Part shown: in pieces, positions 34,120 to 43,304 of the stretch
Position numbering within the stretch: position 1 is the first letter of the stretch
Layout of the letters: each line of letters begins with the position of its first letter
NCBI GenBank assembly: GCA_963824225.1
Contig: CAWGOF010000003.1
Location: 3,472,001-3,536,000, forward strand
Source of the DNA: CAWGOF01 sp963824225
Lineage (GTDB): Bacteria > Acidobacteriota > Polarisedimenticolia > Polarisedimenticolales > Polarisedimenticolaceae
DNA length: 64,000 nt
Direction: 5' to 3'
Notes under the pieces: generated by a model
Told to the model about the DNA's origin: nothing
The model's input: the letters and a program-made list of their open reading frames with translations, nothing else
Databases searched by the model: none
Position numbers and translations under genes: made by a program

Positions 34120-35448
34120 GTGCCGACTCGTCGGCGGTTCCTTGGCTCGATCGTCTATCCCGCGGCGGCGGCGTATGCGCTGCCCCAGTTGTCGATGGGA
34201 TCGCTGTCCGGTCTCACACAGCAGCTCGCATCGATCGCCGGGACGCCCGCCGACATCGCGCGCGACGAGGACTACTGGGCGCCGATCGTCCGCGCGTTCA
34301 CGGTCGACGCGAGCGTCGTCAACCTGAACAACGGCGGCGTCTCGCCGTCGCCGGCGGTCGTGCAGGACGCGATGCGCCGGCACCTCGAGCTGTCGAACTC
34401 GATGCCGCCGCCGGTCTCGCTGTGGCAGGTGCTCGAGCCGCAGAAGGAGGGCGTGCGCGACCGCCTGGCCCGCCAATGGGGCGTCGACTCGGAGGAGATC
34501 GCGATCACGCGCAACGCATCCGAGAGCCTCGAGATCTGCCAGCTCGGCTTCGACCTGAAGCCCGGCGACGAGGTGCTCGTGCGACGCAGGACTACCCGCG
34601 CATGCTCACCGCCTTCCGCCAGCGCGAGCGGCGCGACGGCATCGTGCTGCGGCAGCTCAAGCTGCCGATCCCGGCCGAGGATCCGGCCGAGATCGTGCGC
34701 ATCTACCGCGAGAGCATCACGCCCAAGACGCGGCTGATCCTCGTGAGCCACATGATCAACATCACCGGCCAGATCCTGCCCGTGCGCGAGATCGTCGCGC
34801 TCGGCCGCAGGGTGCGGGACGCGGTCCGATCCCGGTGATCGTCGACGGCGCGCACGCGCTCGCGCACTTCGAGTTCAACCTCGCCGACCTCGACTGCGAC
34901 TACTACGGACGTCCCTGCACAAGTGGCTGTTCGCGCCGCACGGCACGGGGCTGCTCTACGTGCGGCGGGACAAGATCCGGGGGCTGTGGCCGCTCATCGC
35001 CGCAGAGGACAAGCAGAGCGACGACATCCGCAAGTTCGAGGAGATCGGCACGCATCCGGCGGCGAACTTCCTCGCGATCGGCGAGGCGTTGACGTTCAAC
35101 CAGTCGATCGGCCTGGAGCGCAAGGAAGCGCGCCTCGTCTACCTGCGCGACCGCTGGGCCAAGCGGCTCCTTGCCCACAAGAGCGGCCGCGTGCGGTTGC
35201 ACACGAGCCTCAAGCCAGGCTTCGCCTGCGGCCTGGCCACGTTCCAGGTCGAGGGCCTCGACAGCGCCGCGCTCGCCGACTGGCTGTGGGGCAAGCACCG
35301 GATCCTGACCACTGCCATCAAGCACGACGAGTTCGAGGGTCTGCGCATCACGCCCAGCGTGTACACGACTCTCGAGCAGCTCGACCGGTTCTGCGAGCGC
35401 GTCGAGCAGGCGATCGAGCGCGGGCTGCCGAAGAAGGAGACGGCGTAG
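34120..35448 (+). pseudogene. Frameshifted Tat-exported class V aminotransferase
   Basis: Starting at GTG 34120, a twin-arginine-type signal (MPTRRRFLGSIVYPAAAAYA) leads into a class V PLP enzyme resembling isopenicillin N epimerase-type proteins. The frame changes three times, near 34582, 34824 and 34908, and each is explained by one missing base: continuity returns as TQDYPRMLTAF, PVIVDGAHALAHFEFNL (cofactor Asp) and LHKWLFAPHGTGLLYVRR (Schiff-base Lys). All catalytic parts remain, so decay is recent or the deletions are assembly errors. Two copies of a GTCTATCCTTCGG-like sequence at 34069 and 34092 precede it and could be duplicated -10 regions. Confidence 0.8.
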
Positions 35449-35453
35449 CGTTC

Positions 35454-35699
35454 CTACGCTGGTGGGATTCCGCCCCAGATTAGAACGTCGGGGCACAGGT
35501 CGGCGCCGTTCGGCCAGACGACGGTCCCGCGATCCACACGCACCTGGGTGAACACGCTGGGATCGCGCAGCGGCCCGAATAGCGGTCCGCAAAGAAACCT
35601 GCTCACGTCTCGCTCGACCGTGCGCCCATCGGTGAGGCCAAGCTCGAGTCGGTAGCCCGGAAGCGGCTTGACGGTTCGGATTCGAACGAGGATGCACAT
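35454..35699 (-). CDS. DUF2442 protein of intact DUF4160/DUF2442 pair
   Basis: 81 residues. The DUF2442 hallmarks are present: YRLELGLTDGRTVERDVSRF, a short loop GPLFGPLRDP and VRVDRGTVVWPNGADLCPDV. It lies 6 nt downstream of the DUF4160 gene on the same strand, with AGGG just before ATG 35699. The two-gene unit is widespread and patchy in bacteria, as mobile toxin-antitoxin-like modules are, but its activity is unestablished as far as I can say. Its stop faces the broken aminotransferase with a 5-nt gap. Confidence 0.8.
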   Translation of the reverse strand: MCILVRIRTVKPLPGYRLELGLTDGRTVERDVSRFLCGPLFGPLRDPSVFTQVRVDRGTVVWPNGADLCPDVLIWGGIPPA

Positions 35700-35705
35700 G
35701 AAACC

Positions 35706-35966
35706 CTACTCTAGGGGCTCGATCGGGAATGGCGGACGATCTGAACGAGCGCGCTCCCAATCGACGAATAGCTCCTTGCGATGAAGGGCCGCCCATTCCA
35801 GAACGAGCCCCATCGCTCGGCGCGGAAGCCGTCCACGGATCAGCTTCAGCGTTTCGATCGCAATCAACGCCTCGTGCTCGGCATACGCGGCGTGGAAATG
35901 CGGTGGGCGATGGTCTCTGTAGTACATCGTGATCACGATCCCGAAAAACCGGCTGATCTCCGGCAC
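35706..35966 (-). CDS. DUF4160 protein of intact DUF4160/DUF2442 pair
   Basis: 86 residues from GTG 35966, giving the standard family start MPEISRFFGIVITMYYRDH; ATG 35996 would add ten atypical residues. The family signature HRPPHFHAAYAEHEALIAI with its conserved His cluster is intact, followed by the helical RRAMGLVLEWAALHRKEL and the end PPFPIEPLE. The His-rich face hints at a nuclease or metal site, but function is unknown. It is the upstream half of the pair with DUF2442. A truncated second copy of this gene lies at 12509-12613. Confidence 0.8.
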   Translation of the reverse strand: MPEISRFFGIVITMYYRDHRPPHFHAAYAEHEALIAIETLKLIRGRLPRRAMGLVLEWAALHRKELFVDWERARSDRPPFPIEPLE

Positions 35967-36096
35967 TGCGCCAGCCCGAATCTTTCGAGAAGGCACAGCC
36001 GGGACGCAGGTATTTTAGTGCTTCGTTCTGGGCCAGGCCGCGAGTGCTCGCACGGGGCGGTTTCGAAGCAACAACGGGAGCGCGACAGAACAACAG

Positions 36097-36120
36097 GACC
36101 TGACCCCGAGACCTGACCCC
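36097..36120. repeat. Tandem half-element, CGAGACCTGACCCC family
   Basis: Two direct copies of GACCTGACCCC(GA) lie just beyond the stop of the aconitase-like gene. They match one arm of the palindrome at 16405 and almost exactly match the tandem copy at 39281. The remaining ~95 bases between 36001 and 36096 show no gene or motif I can support. Confidence 0.6.
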
Positions 36121-36124
36121 AGCG

Positions 36125-38164
36125 TCAGACCCCGTGTTTCGCCGGGTCCCACTTCAGGCCCAGCTCGCTCGGTGGGCCCATGTAGCCGAGGAGCGCTGAG
36201 GCCGCAACCACGGGCGGGCTCGCCAGGTACCCAAGCCCCCCCAGCCCCATGCGGTTCGTCCAGTTGCGGTTGAACGACGTGATCGCGACCTGCCCCTTGG
36301 TCAGAGCGTCCGGCCCCTGACCGAAGCACGGTCCGCACCAAGAGTCGCGGATCTCGGCGCCGACCGAGCGCAGCACGGCGGCGATCGACTCGCCGGCCAG
36401 GCGCGGGTCGGGGTTCTCGATCGCGTGCTTGACGCCGACCGAGCCGGGAAACACGACGAAGTCGCGCGTCGCCCGGCGATGGCCGGCCTCGCGTGCCGCG
36501 CGCACCACGAGCGCGGCCTCGAGCAGGTCGTCGTAGCTTCCGTTCGTGCACGAGCCGATGTACGCCTTGTCGAACACGATGCGCTCGCGCGCGACTTCTT
36601 CCGCGGGGAACGCGTTCCCCGGACTGTAGGGCTTGGCGATCATCGGCTCGACGGCGGACAGATCGAGCGCCTCGTCGATCTCGTAGTGCGCGGATGCGCC
36701 CGGACGGATCGCGGGGTACGGGAGATCGTTCATCCCCTTGGCTCGATACCACGCGTAGGTCGTCTCGTCGGGAGCGAAGATCCCGTTCTGCGCCTCGGCC
36801 TCGGCCATCATGTTGCAGATCGTGTTTCGGTACGCGATCGGAAGCTGCCGGCCCTCGTCGACGAACTCGACCGACATGCCCTGCGACTGCGAGGCGCCCC
36901 AGCGCTCGAGCAAGCGCAGGACGATGTCCTTGCCCGTGACCCACGGGCGCAAGCTGCCGCGCAGGACGACGCGCCGTGCCCGGGCGAGCGTGAAGTACAC
37001 GTAGCCCGTGGCCCAGCCGAAGCCGAGCGTGGTCGAGCCGACGCCGATCCCCACCGCACCGTAGGCCCCGTAGGCCCGGCTGTGCGAATCGGCGCCGGGG
37101 ATGAACTGCCCGGGGACGACGAGCCCCTGCTCCGGGAAGTAGAAATGGAAGATCCCGTCTCCCGGCGTGGCGTAGTACGGCTTGGTCATGCCGTGGGCCC
37201 GGGCGAACGCGCGACCGATGCCGGTCTGGCGATCGTCGACGTCCTTGCCCGTGAACACGAAATGGTCGTTCGCCACGGCGGCCTGGCGCGGATAGATCGT
37301 GTTGCCGCCCGTGATCTGGTTGAACGTGTGGATCGCGAACGGTGCCGTGCCGTCCGATGCCGGCAAGAGATCGGCGTAGACCCGCAGCGTCGTCCCGGGG
37401 CGCACGTCCGCGTCCTTGTCCACGCGGTGGGCCCACACGATCTGCTCGGTCGTGGTCAGCCGCGCGGCCACAGAATCGCTCGGCCACTCGATGCGCGGGA
37501 TCGTCACGACCGACGTCGCGAGCTCGCGCCGGCCGGTCGAGAAGATCCCACCGGTGCGCCGGATCTCGTCTTCCTTGGCCGAGAGCGGGACCGGGTTGTA
37601 GGCTTTGCCGCGGCTCTCGTTCGTCAGCTTCCGCGTCTCGGGATCGAACGCGAAGAGATCGCCATCCTGTGCGTCGGCCACCGCGTCCGGGCACTGCACG
37701 ACGTGCAGGCCGAGGTTCAGCGCGTTTCGGCGGAAGATGTCGCCCATGTTGTGGCCACACACGACCACGAGCTCGAGCCCGACCTCCTCGGCGACGCCCT
37801 TCAATCCCGCCGGGCTCATCTCGCGCGACGAGCCGATGGCGAACCGATCGCCGGCGATCAGGAACGTCTGGCCCGAGTGCACGCGCTTGCGGAAGTCGGG
37901 CATCAAGTAGCGGAACGAGCCCTCTTTCCACCTGGCGTCGAGCGAGTCGAGGCTCTCCGACACGCAGTCGGACGCCGGCGTGATCTGGTCCGTGTCGATC
38001 GCGTCGAGCTTGGCCCCCGGGCGCTTGGGATCCCAGAAGATCAGCGCCTTTCCGCGCACGGTCCGGGCCGTCGTCTGTGGCGTCGCCGCAACGGGCTCGG
38101 CGTGACGGGCCGCGAAATCGGGGGCCACGCCAGCCTTCAGGTGCGCGGGCTCGATCGTGTGCAT
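36125..38164 (-). CDS. Aconitase/isopropylmalate-dehydratase superfamily enzyme with N-terminal swivel domain
   Basis: 679 residues from ATG 38164 with AGGAG upstream. The order is unusual: the swivel (LeuD-like) domain comes first (~25-165; ALIFWDPKRPGAKLDAIDTD, FAIGSSREMSPAGLKG). The catalytic three-domain part follows (~250-679; FNQITGGNTIYPRQ, PGADSHSRAYGAYGAVGIGV). Three cluster cysteines are present in NTICNMMAE, YIGSCTNGSY and DSWCGPCFGQG, so a 4Fe-4S hydro-lyase is expected. Plain aconitases carry the swivel C-terminally; AcnB has it early but with a HEAT domain that is absent here. The substrate (citrate, homocitrate, isopropylmalate or other) cannot be assigned. Confidence 0.88.
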   Translation of the reverse strand: MHTIEPAHLKAGVAPDFAARHAEPVAATPQTTARTVRGKALIFWDPKRPGAKLDAIDTDQITPASDCVSESLDSLDARWKEGSFRYLMPDFRKRVHSGQTFLIAGDRFAIGSSREMSPAGLKGVAEEVGLELVVVCGHNMGDIFRRNALNLGLHVVQCPDAVADAQDGDLFAFDPETRKLTNESRGKAYNPVPLSAKEDEIRRTGGIFSTGRRELATSVVTIPRIEWPSDSVAARLTTTEQIVWAHRVDKDADVRPGTTLRVYADLLPASDGTAPFAIHTFNQITGGNTIYPRQAAVANDHFVFTGKDVDDRQTGIGRAFARAHGMTKPYYATPGDGIFHFYFPEQGLVVPGQFIPGADSHSRAYGAYGAVGIGVGSTTLGFGWATGYVYFTLARARRVVLRGSLRPWVTGKDIVLRLLERWGASQSQGMSVEFVDEGRQLPIAYRNTICNMMAEAEAQNGIFAPDETTYAWYRAKGMNDLPYPAIRPGASAHYEIDEALDLSAVEPMIAKPYSPGNAFPAEEVARERIVFDKAYIGSCTNGSYDDLLEAALVVRAAREAGHRRATRDFVVFPGSVGVKHAIENPDPRLAGESIAAVLRSVGAEIRDSWCGPCFGQGPDALTKGQVAITSFNRNWTNRMGLGGLGYLASPPVVAASALLGYMGPPSELGLKWDPAKHGV

Positions 38165-38247
38165 CCGTCTCCTCTGCCCCTGGCATGGTCGCACAACGAG
38201 ACGCGGGGTTCCAAGCGCACTAGACTGGGACCGATCGGAGGGAGCCG

Positions 38248-38796
38248 ATGAAGCGACACGGTTCGATCGTTCTGGCCGCCGTGCTGATGGCCATGGTCGT
38301 GGCGGGTGCCGCCGACCGACCCACGCCACCCGCTGGGTTCTCCTGGCAGGAGGTCCCGGAGGTGAAGGCCGCGCTCCTCAAGCCCGACGGCTGGCACTTC
38401 GGGCAATCGGCGAAGGGCGATGAGTTCACCGCCCACATCACGCAGGAAGACGTCGAGAAGGAGGGGCGGTTCCGCACAGGGCTCGTCATGAACGTCTTCT
38501 TGAAGTCGAAGCCCGGGACGGCCGTCGAATATGCCGGCGCGTTCATCGCCAAGCTCGCGGAGGGTGAGGGAGCGCAGATCTACGCCCGGAAGGTCGGTCC
38601 GTTCGAGACGTTCGGGTGTCGAGTCCACCGGCCCGGACCGGGTGAGCCGGCCCTGACCCACAATCTCATCGTCGCGAATCCGAAGACCGGCACGATCTAC
38701 CTGTTCATCTTCAAGGCGCCCCAGGCGAGCTGGGACGAGGCCTGGCTCAAGGGCGAGGAGATCATGAAGCAGATGGCGATCGACGACGAGCTGTGA
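38248..38796 (+). CDS. Exported protein of unknown function
   Basis: 182 residues with signal peptide SIVLAAVLMAMVVAGAA and a strong GGAGGGAGCC before ATG 38248. A TAGACT -10-like box lies at 38221. The mature part opens PPAGFSWQEVPEVKAALLKP and contains FTAHITQEDVEKEG, GLVMNVFLKSK and IYLFIFKAPQASWDEAW, a pattern like the PsbP/Mog1-type alpha-beta-alpha fold, which I offer only as a guess. Probably periplasmic. Divergent from the aconitase-like gene. Confidence 0.7.
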   Translation: MKRHGSIVLAAVLMAMVVAGAADRPTPPAGFSWQEVPEVKAALLKPDGWHFGQSAKGDEFTAHITQEDVEKEGRFRTGLVMNVFLKSKPGTAVEYAGAFIAKLAEGEGAQIYARKVGPFETFGCRVHRPGPGEPALTHNLIVANPKTGTIYLFIFKAPQASWDEAWLKGEEIMKQMAIDDEL

Positions 38797-38800
38797 GGCG

Positions 38801-39303
38801 GTGTTCGACGCTCAGCCCTCGCTCGCGGGCTCGCTCGTCAAGCTTCGACCGCTCCGTCCGGACGACTATGACCAGCTCCACGCCGTCGCTTCCGATCCGT
38901 TGATCTGGGAGCAGCATCCATCGCGGAACCGCCATCAGGCATCCCAGTTTCGGACGTTCTTCGACGAGTCCCTGGCTTCGGGCGGCGCGTTGCTGGTGCT
39001 CGACGCCGTGACCGACGAAGTGATCGGCTCATCACGCAGGTCGAGATCGGATGGACCTTCCTGGCCCGCTCCCGCTGGGGCGGACACCACAACGCAGAGC
39101 TGAAGCAGCTCGTGCTGGGCCACGCGTTCCGGTTCGTGCGCTCGGTCGTGTTCTTCGTCGGTCGAGAGAACATCCGATCGCAGCGGTCGGTCGACAAGAT
39201 CGGCGGCGTTCTCGAAACCGCGTCCGACGAGGCCGATCGGCTCGTCTATCGCATCACGGCGTCGACGTTCGCCCGGAAACCGAGACCTGACCCCGAGACC
39301 TGA
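38801..39303 (+). pseudogene. GNAT (RimJ/RimL-like) acetyltransferase with internal deletion
   Basis: From GTG 38801 the first ~77 residues are a normal RimJ/RimL start (LVKLRPLRPDDYDQLHAVA, DEVIGSSR). The frame then becomes nonsense and stops. The rest of the domain resumes in another frame near 39030 as ITQVEIGWTFLARSRWGG, FRFVRSVVFFVGRENIRSQR and VDKIGGVLE. Related proteins have roughly a dozen residues between GSSR and VEIGW, so about 35-38 bases appear deleted and out of frame. The end runs into the repeat at 39281. Confidence 0.75.
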
Positions 39304-39308
39304 CCCCC
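39281..39308. repeat. Tandem half-element, CGAGACCTGACCCC family
   Basis: Two direct copies of CGAGACCTGACCCC, the same tandem arrangement as at 36097. It covers the end and stop codon of the broken GNAT and lies 17 nt upstream of the PQQ gene start; a TATAGT box at 39313 adjoins it. Confidence 0.6.
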
Positions 39309-39325
39309 AGCGTATAGTCGACGGC

Positions 39326-41107
<1,782 letters not shown>

Positions 41108-41114
41108 GTAGGGC

Positions 41115-41873
41115 ATGGGGTCACGATGGCTTCTGATCGCCATCGGCGCGGTCCTGGCCCTCGCGAGTGGCGTTTTCCTCGTCCAATCCGCCCGTGGGGC
41201 GTTCGTCGCCGCGATCAGCGCGCCACCTGTCCTGGCGATCGGCCTCGCCGTCCTGTCCCTCGCCGTCTGCCTGATCAAGAGACGCACGGCTGCCGCTCCG
41301 CGCGGCATCCTCGCCATGCTCGCCATCGGCCTGGCGATCGGCGGCTTGATCGCGCACGGTCGTGTCCTGGACAAGCTCCGGGACGCCGCGGAGCAGCCGG
41401 CAAAGCGTGCGTTGCTCGGTCGCCCTGCACCCTCCCTGCGTTGGAATCACGCGTTCAATGTGCCGCCCGAGAGCACCCACCTACCCGCCGCAGGCCGGAC
41501 GACGCTCATCGACTTCTGGGCCACCTGGTGCTCGCCGTGCAAGGAGCACATGCCCAAGCTCGAGGAGCTGTACCGGGAACGAAGCGCGCAGGGGCTCGAC
41601 GTGATCGGCGTCACGACGTTCTACGGACAGGACCGGTCACCCGAGGGACGCAACGCCGAGCTGCAGGAGATCCGGGCGTTCCTCGAGCGCCACGGGATCA
41701 CCTATCCGGTCGTCATGGCCGAAGACGATGGCAACCACCAGGCGTTCCACGTCGCGGCACATCCCACGTCGGTGCTGGTCGACCGGCAGGGTAGGGTGAT
41801 CGACTACGGTACGGGGATCGAGGGGTTCGAGACCGCGAGCGGCCGGGCCATCACGAGCCTCGAGCAGCGATAG
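41115..41873 (+). CDS. Membrane-anchored TlpA/ResA-type thioredoxin
   Basis: 252 residues. Three N-terminal helices (~5-90; LLIAIGAVLALASGVFLV, VLAIGLAVLSLAVCLI, ILAMLAIGLAIGGLI), then an extracytoplasmic thioredoxin domain with the active site FWATWCSPCKEHMPKLEEL (CxxC near 135), the cis-Pro in HPTSVLVDRQGRV, and an inserted IRAFLERHGITYPVV as in TlpA/ResA. It would reduce or oxidise disulfides in exported proteins or cytochromes. Contrasts with the nearby thioredoxin-like protein at 42678 that has selenocysteine in place of the first Cys. Confidence 0.9.
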   Translation: MGSRWLLIAIGAVLALASGVFLVQSARGAFVAAISAPPVLAIGLAVLSLAVCLIKRRTAAAPRGILAMLAIGLAIGGLIAHGRVLDKLRDAAEQPAKRALLGRPAPSLRWNHAFNVPPESTHLPAAGRTTLIDFWATWCSPCKEHMPKLEELYRERSAQGLDVIGVTTFYGQDRSPEGRNAELQEIRAFLERHGITYPVVMAEDDGNHQAFHVAAHPTSVLVDRQGRVIDYGTGIEGFETASGRAITSLEQR

Positions 41874-41960
41874 CTACGACTGCCGTTCGCCGTCCCGCGC
41901 GCTCAGAAGTACGCTAGCCTCGAGGCGCCCGCTGACCCGACGAAAGGAGACGAACCCGCG

Positions 41961-42164
41961 ATGGCCACGAAGCTCGACAAGCCGCTGAAGCGCGAGCTCG
42001 ACGTCGACGGCGAGCCGTACATGCTCACGATCGCACCCGACGGCCTGAAGCTCGTGCCCAAGGGCAAGCGTCTGGGCCACGAGGTGACGTGGAAGGACCT
42101 CCTCAGCGGCCAGACTGCGCTTGCGGCCGCTCTCGACGCGTCGTTGAAGAAGCCCAACGGATGA
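41961..42164 (+). CDS. Small cytosolic protein, unknown function
   Basis: 67 residues with AAAGGAG some 12 nt before ATG 41961. No family name is certain. The sequence (LKRELDVDGEPYMLTIAPDG, LKLVPKGKRLGHEVTWKDLL) looks like a compact beta-sheet with a helical tail, similar in style to short proteins that sit beside GNAT genes. It overlaps the next gene by ATGA, so the two are translated together. TAGCCT at 41915 might be a -10 box. Confidence 0.65.
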   Translation: MATKLDKPLKRELDVDGEPYMLTIAPDGLKLVPKGKRLGHEVTWKDLLSGQTALAAALDASLKKPNG

Positions 42165-42664
42165 TCGAGGTTCGGGCGGAGACGCCGTCCGATCACGACT
42201 CGGTTCGGGAGGTGAACCGCCTTGCGTTCGAGGGCGCGGGCGAGGCCGCGCTCGTCGACGCGGTGCGCGGGACGCCGCGGACGATCGCGCTCGTCGCGAC
42301 CGCCGGCACGACCGTGGTCGGTCACATCCTGTTCAGCCCCGTCGAGATCGAGGGCGGTTCTTCGATCGCCGCGGTCGGCCTCGGACCGATGGCCGTCCTT
42401 CCGGAACATCAGCGTCGGGGCGTCGGAACGAGCCTCGTAGGACGGGGGCTCGAGGAGTGCGGCAAGCTGGCCTACGAGCTGGTCGTGGTCGTCGGCCACC
42501 CGACGTACTACCCGCGCTTCGGCTTCGTCCGTGCGAGCACGCTCGGGTTGCGGTGCGAATTCGAGGCCCCGGACGAAGCGTTCCTGGCTCTGCCGTTGCG
42601 CTCCGTGCCGTCGCGCATCGAGGGGATCGTTCGCTACCTTCCGCAGTTCCGCGAGATCGGTTAG
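42161..42664 (+). CDS. GNAT family N-acetyltransferase (YhbS-like)
   Basis: 167 residues. Opens IEVRAETPSDHDSVREVNRL, has the GLGPMAVLPEHQRRGVGTSL acetyl-CoA loop and the YhbS-type continuation VVVVGHPTYYPRFGFVRAS, which distinguishes this subfamily. YhbS-like enzymes are predicted acetyltransferases of unknown substrate. ATG 42161 overlaps the stop of the 67-residue gene. The selenoprotein gene starts 13 nt after its stop. Confidence 0.9.
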   Translation: MIEVRAETPSDHDSVREVNRLAFEGAGEAALVDAVRGTPRTIALVATAGTTVVGHILFSPVEIEGGSSIAAVGLGPMAVLPEHQRRGVGTSLVGRGLEECGKLAYELVVVVGHPTYYPRFGFVRASTLGLRCEFEAPDEAFLALPLRSVPSRIEGIVRYLPQFREIG

Positions 42665-42677
42665 GCTGACGCTTCCC

Positions 42678-43304
42678 ATGAGCAACCGGCGGGTCCTCAC
42701 GATCCTCGCGATCGCTCTCGCCTCGGGCGCCCTGTGGATCGCGTGGCTCAAGACCGCGCCACGCCGCGTGCCCGAGGGCCAGGCCGCGCTCGCGCGGCTC
42801 GACGCGACGTCGCTCGACACGCTGCGCGACGCGTTCAACGCCGACGCGGAGGCGGTGCGGATCCTCGTGCTGCTCTCCCCGACGTGAGGCACGTGCGTGC
42901 GGGGGGCCTCCGCACTCCAGCCGATCCTCGACGCGTCGCCCGAAGCGCCGATCCGCGCGCTCGTCGTCTGGGAGCCGGTGATCTGGAGCGACGTCGCGCC
43001 GCCCACCTCGAGCGTGCTGGCGCTGCTACGCGATCGCCGGGCCCGGCAGTTCTGGGATCCCGACCGCTCGCTGTCGCAGGATATCGTGCGCTCGATCAAC
43101 AGCGAGCCCGGACGCTACGGGTTCGATGCGCCGCTCGCCGAGGAGTTCATCGTGTGGGACGTCGTCGCCGTATTCCCGCCCGGCGCGGTCTGGAACGACG
43201 GCGACCTTCCCGTGCCCACGTACTACGATGGTCCGGTGGCGTATCGAACGGAGCCGCTCGCGCGGGCGGTCGCCCGGGCGCTCGGTGCGGGGGGTGCTTC
43301 ATGA
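42678..43304 (+). CDS. Thioredoxin-like selenoprotein with UxxC motif (TGA read as selenocysteine)
   Basis: The frame from ATG 42678 meets TGA at 42885-42887 (residue 70) and continues open in the same frame to a TGA at 43302, 208 residues in all. The segments join as one protein: a membrane anchor (ILAIALASGALWIAWL), then VRILVLLSPT-U-GTCVRGASALQ, where a CxxC thioredoxin motif is expected, then IRALVVWEPVIW, a helix, VWDVVAVFPPGAVWND and cis-Pro-like LPVPTYYDG. The TGA at a redox position, a hairpin just after it and SelD in the same window support selenocysteine over a nonsense mutation. It overlaps the M49-like peptidase gene by ATGA. Extracytoplasmic redox activity is inferred. Confidence 0.82.
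42885..42915 (+). promoter_or_regulatory. Candidate bacterial SECIS hairpin
   Basis: Directly after TGA 42885, GTGCGG (42897-42902) pairs with CCGCAC (42910-42915) around a seven-base GGGGCCT loop. The loop begins 18 nt from the U of UGA, within the 16-37 nt range known for bacterial SECIS elements, and contains the expected G residues. Confidence 0.6.

Noticed and set aside
42885..42887. Simple nonsense mutation or two separate genes at the TGA
   Set aside because: The frame is unchanged on both sides, the TGA falls at a CxxC position, a hairpin follows and SelD is present. I prefer selenocysteine, though sequence alone cannot exclude a mutation.
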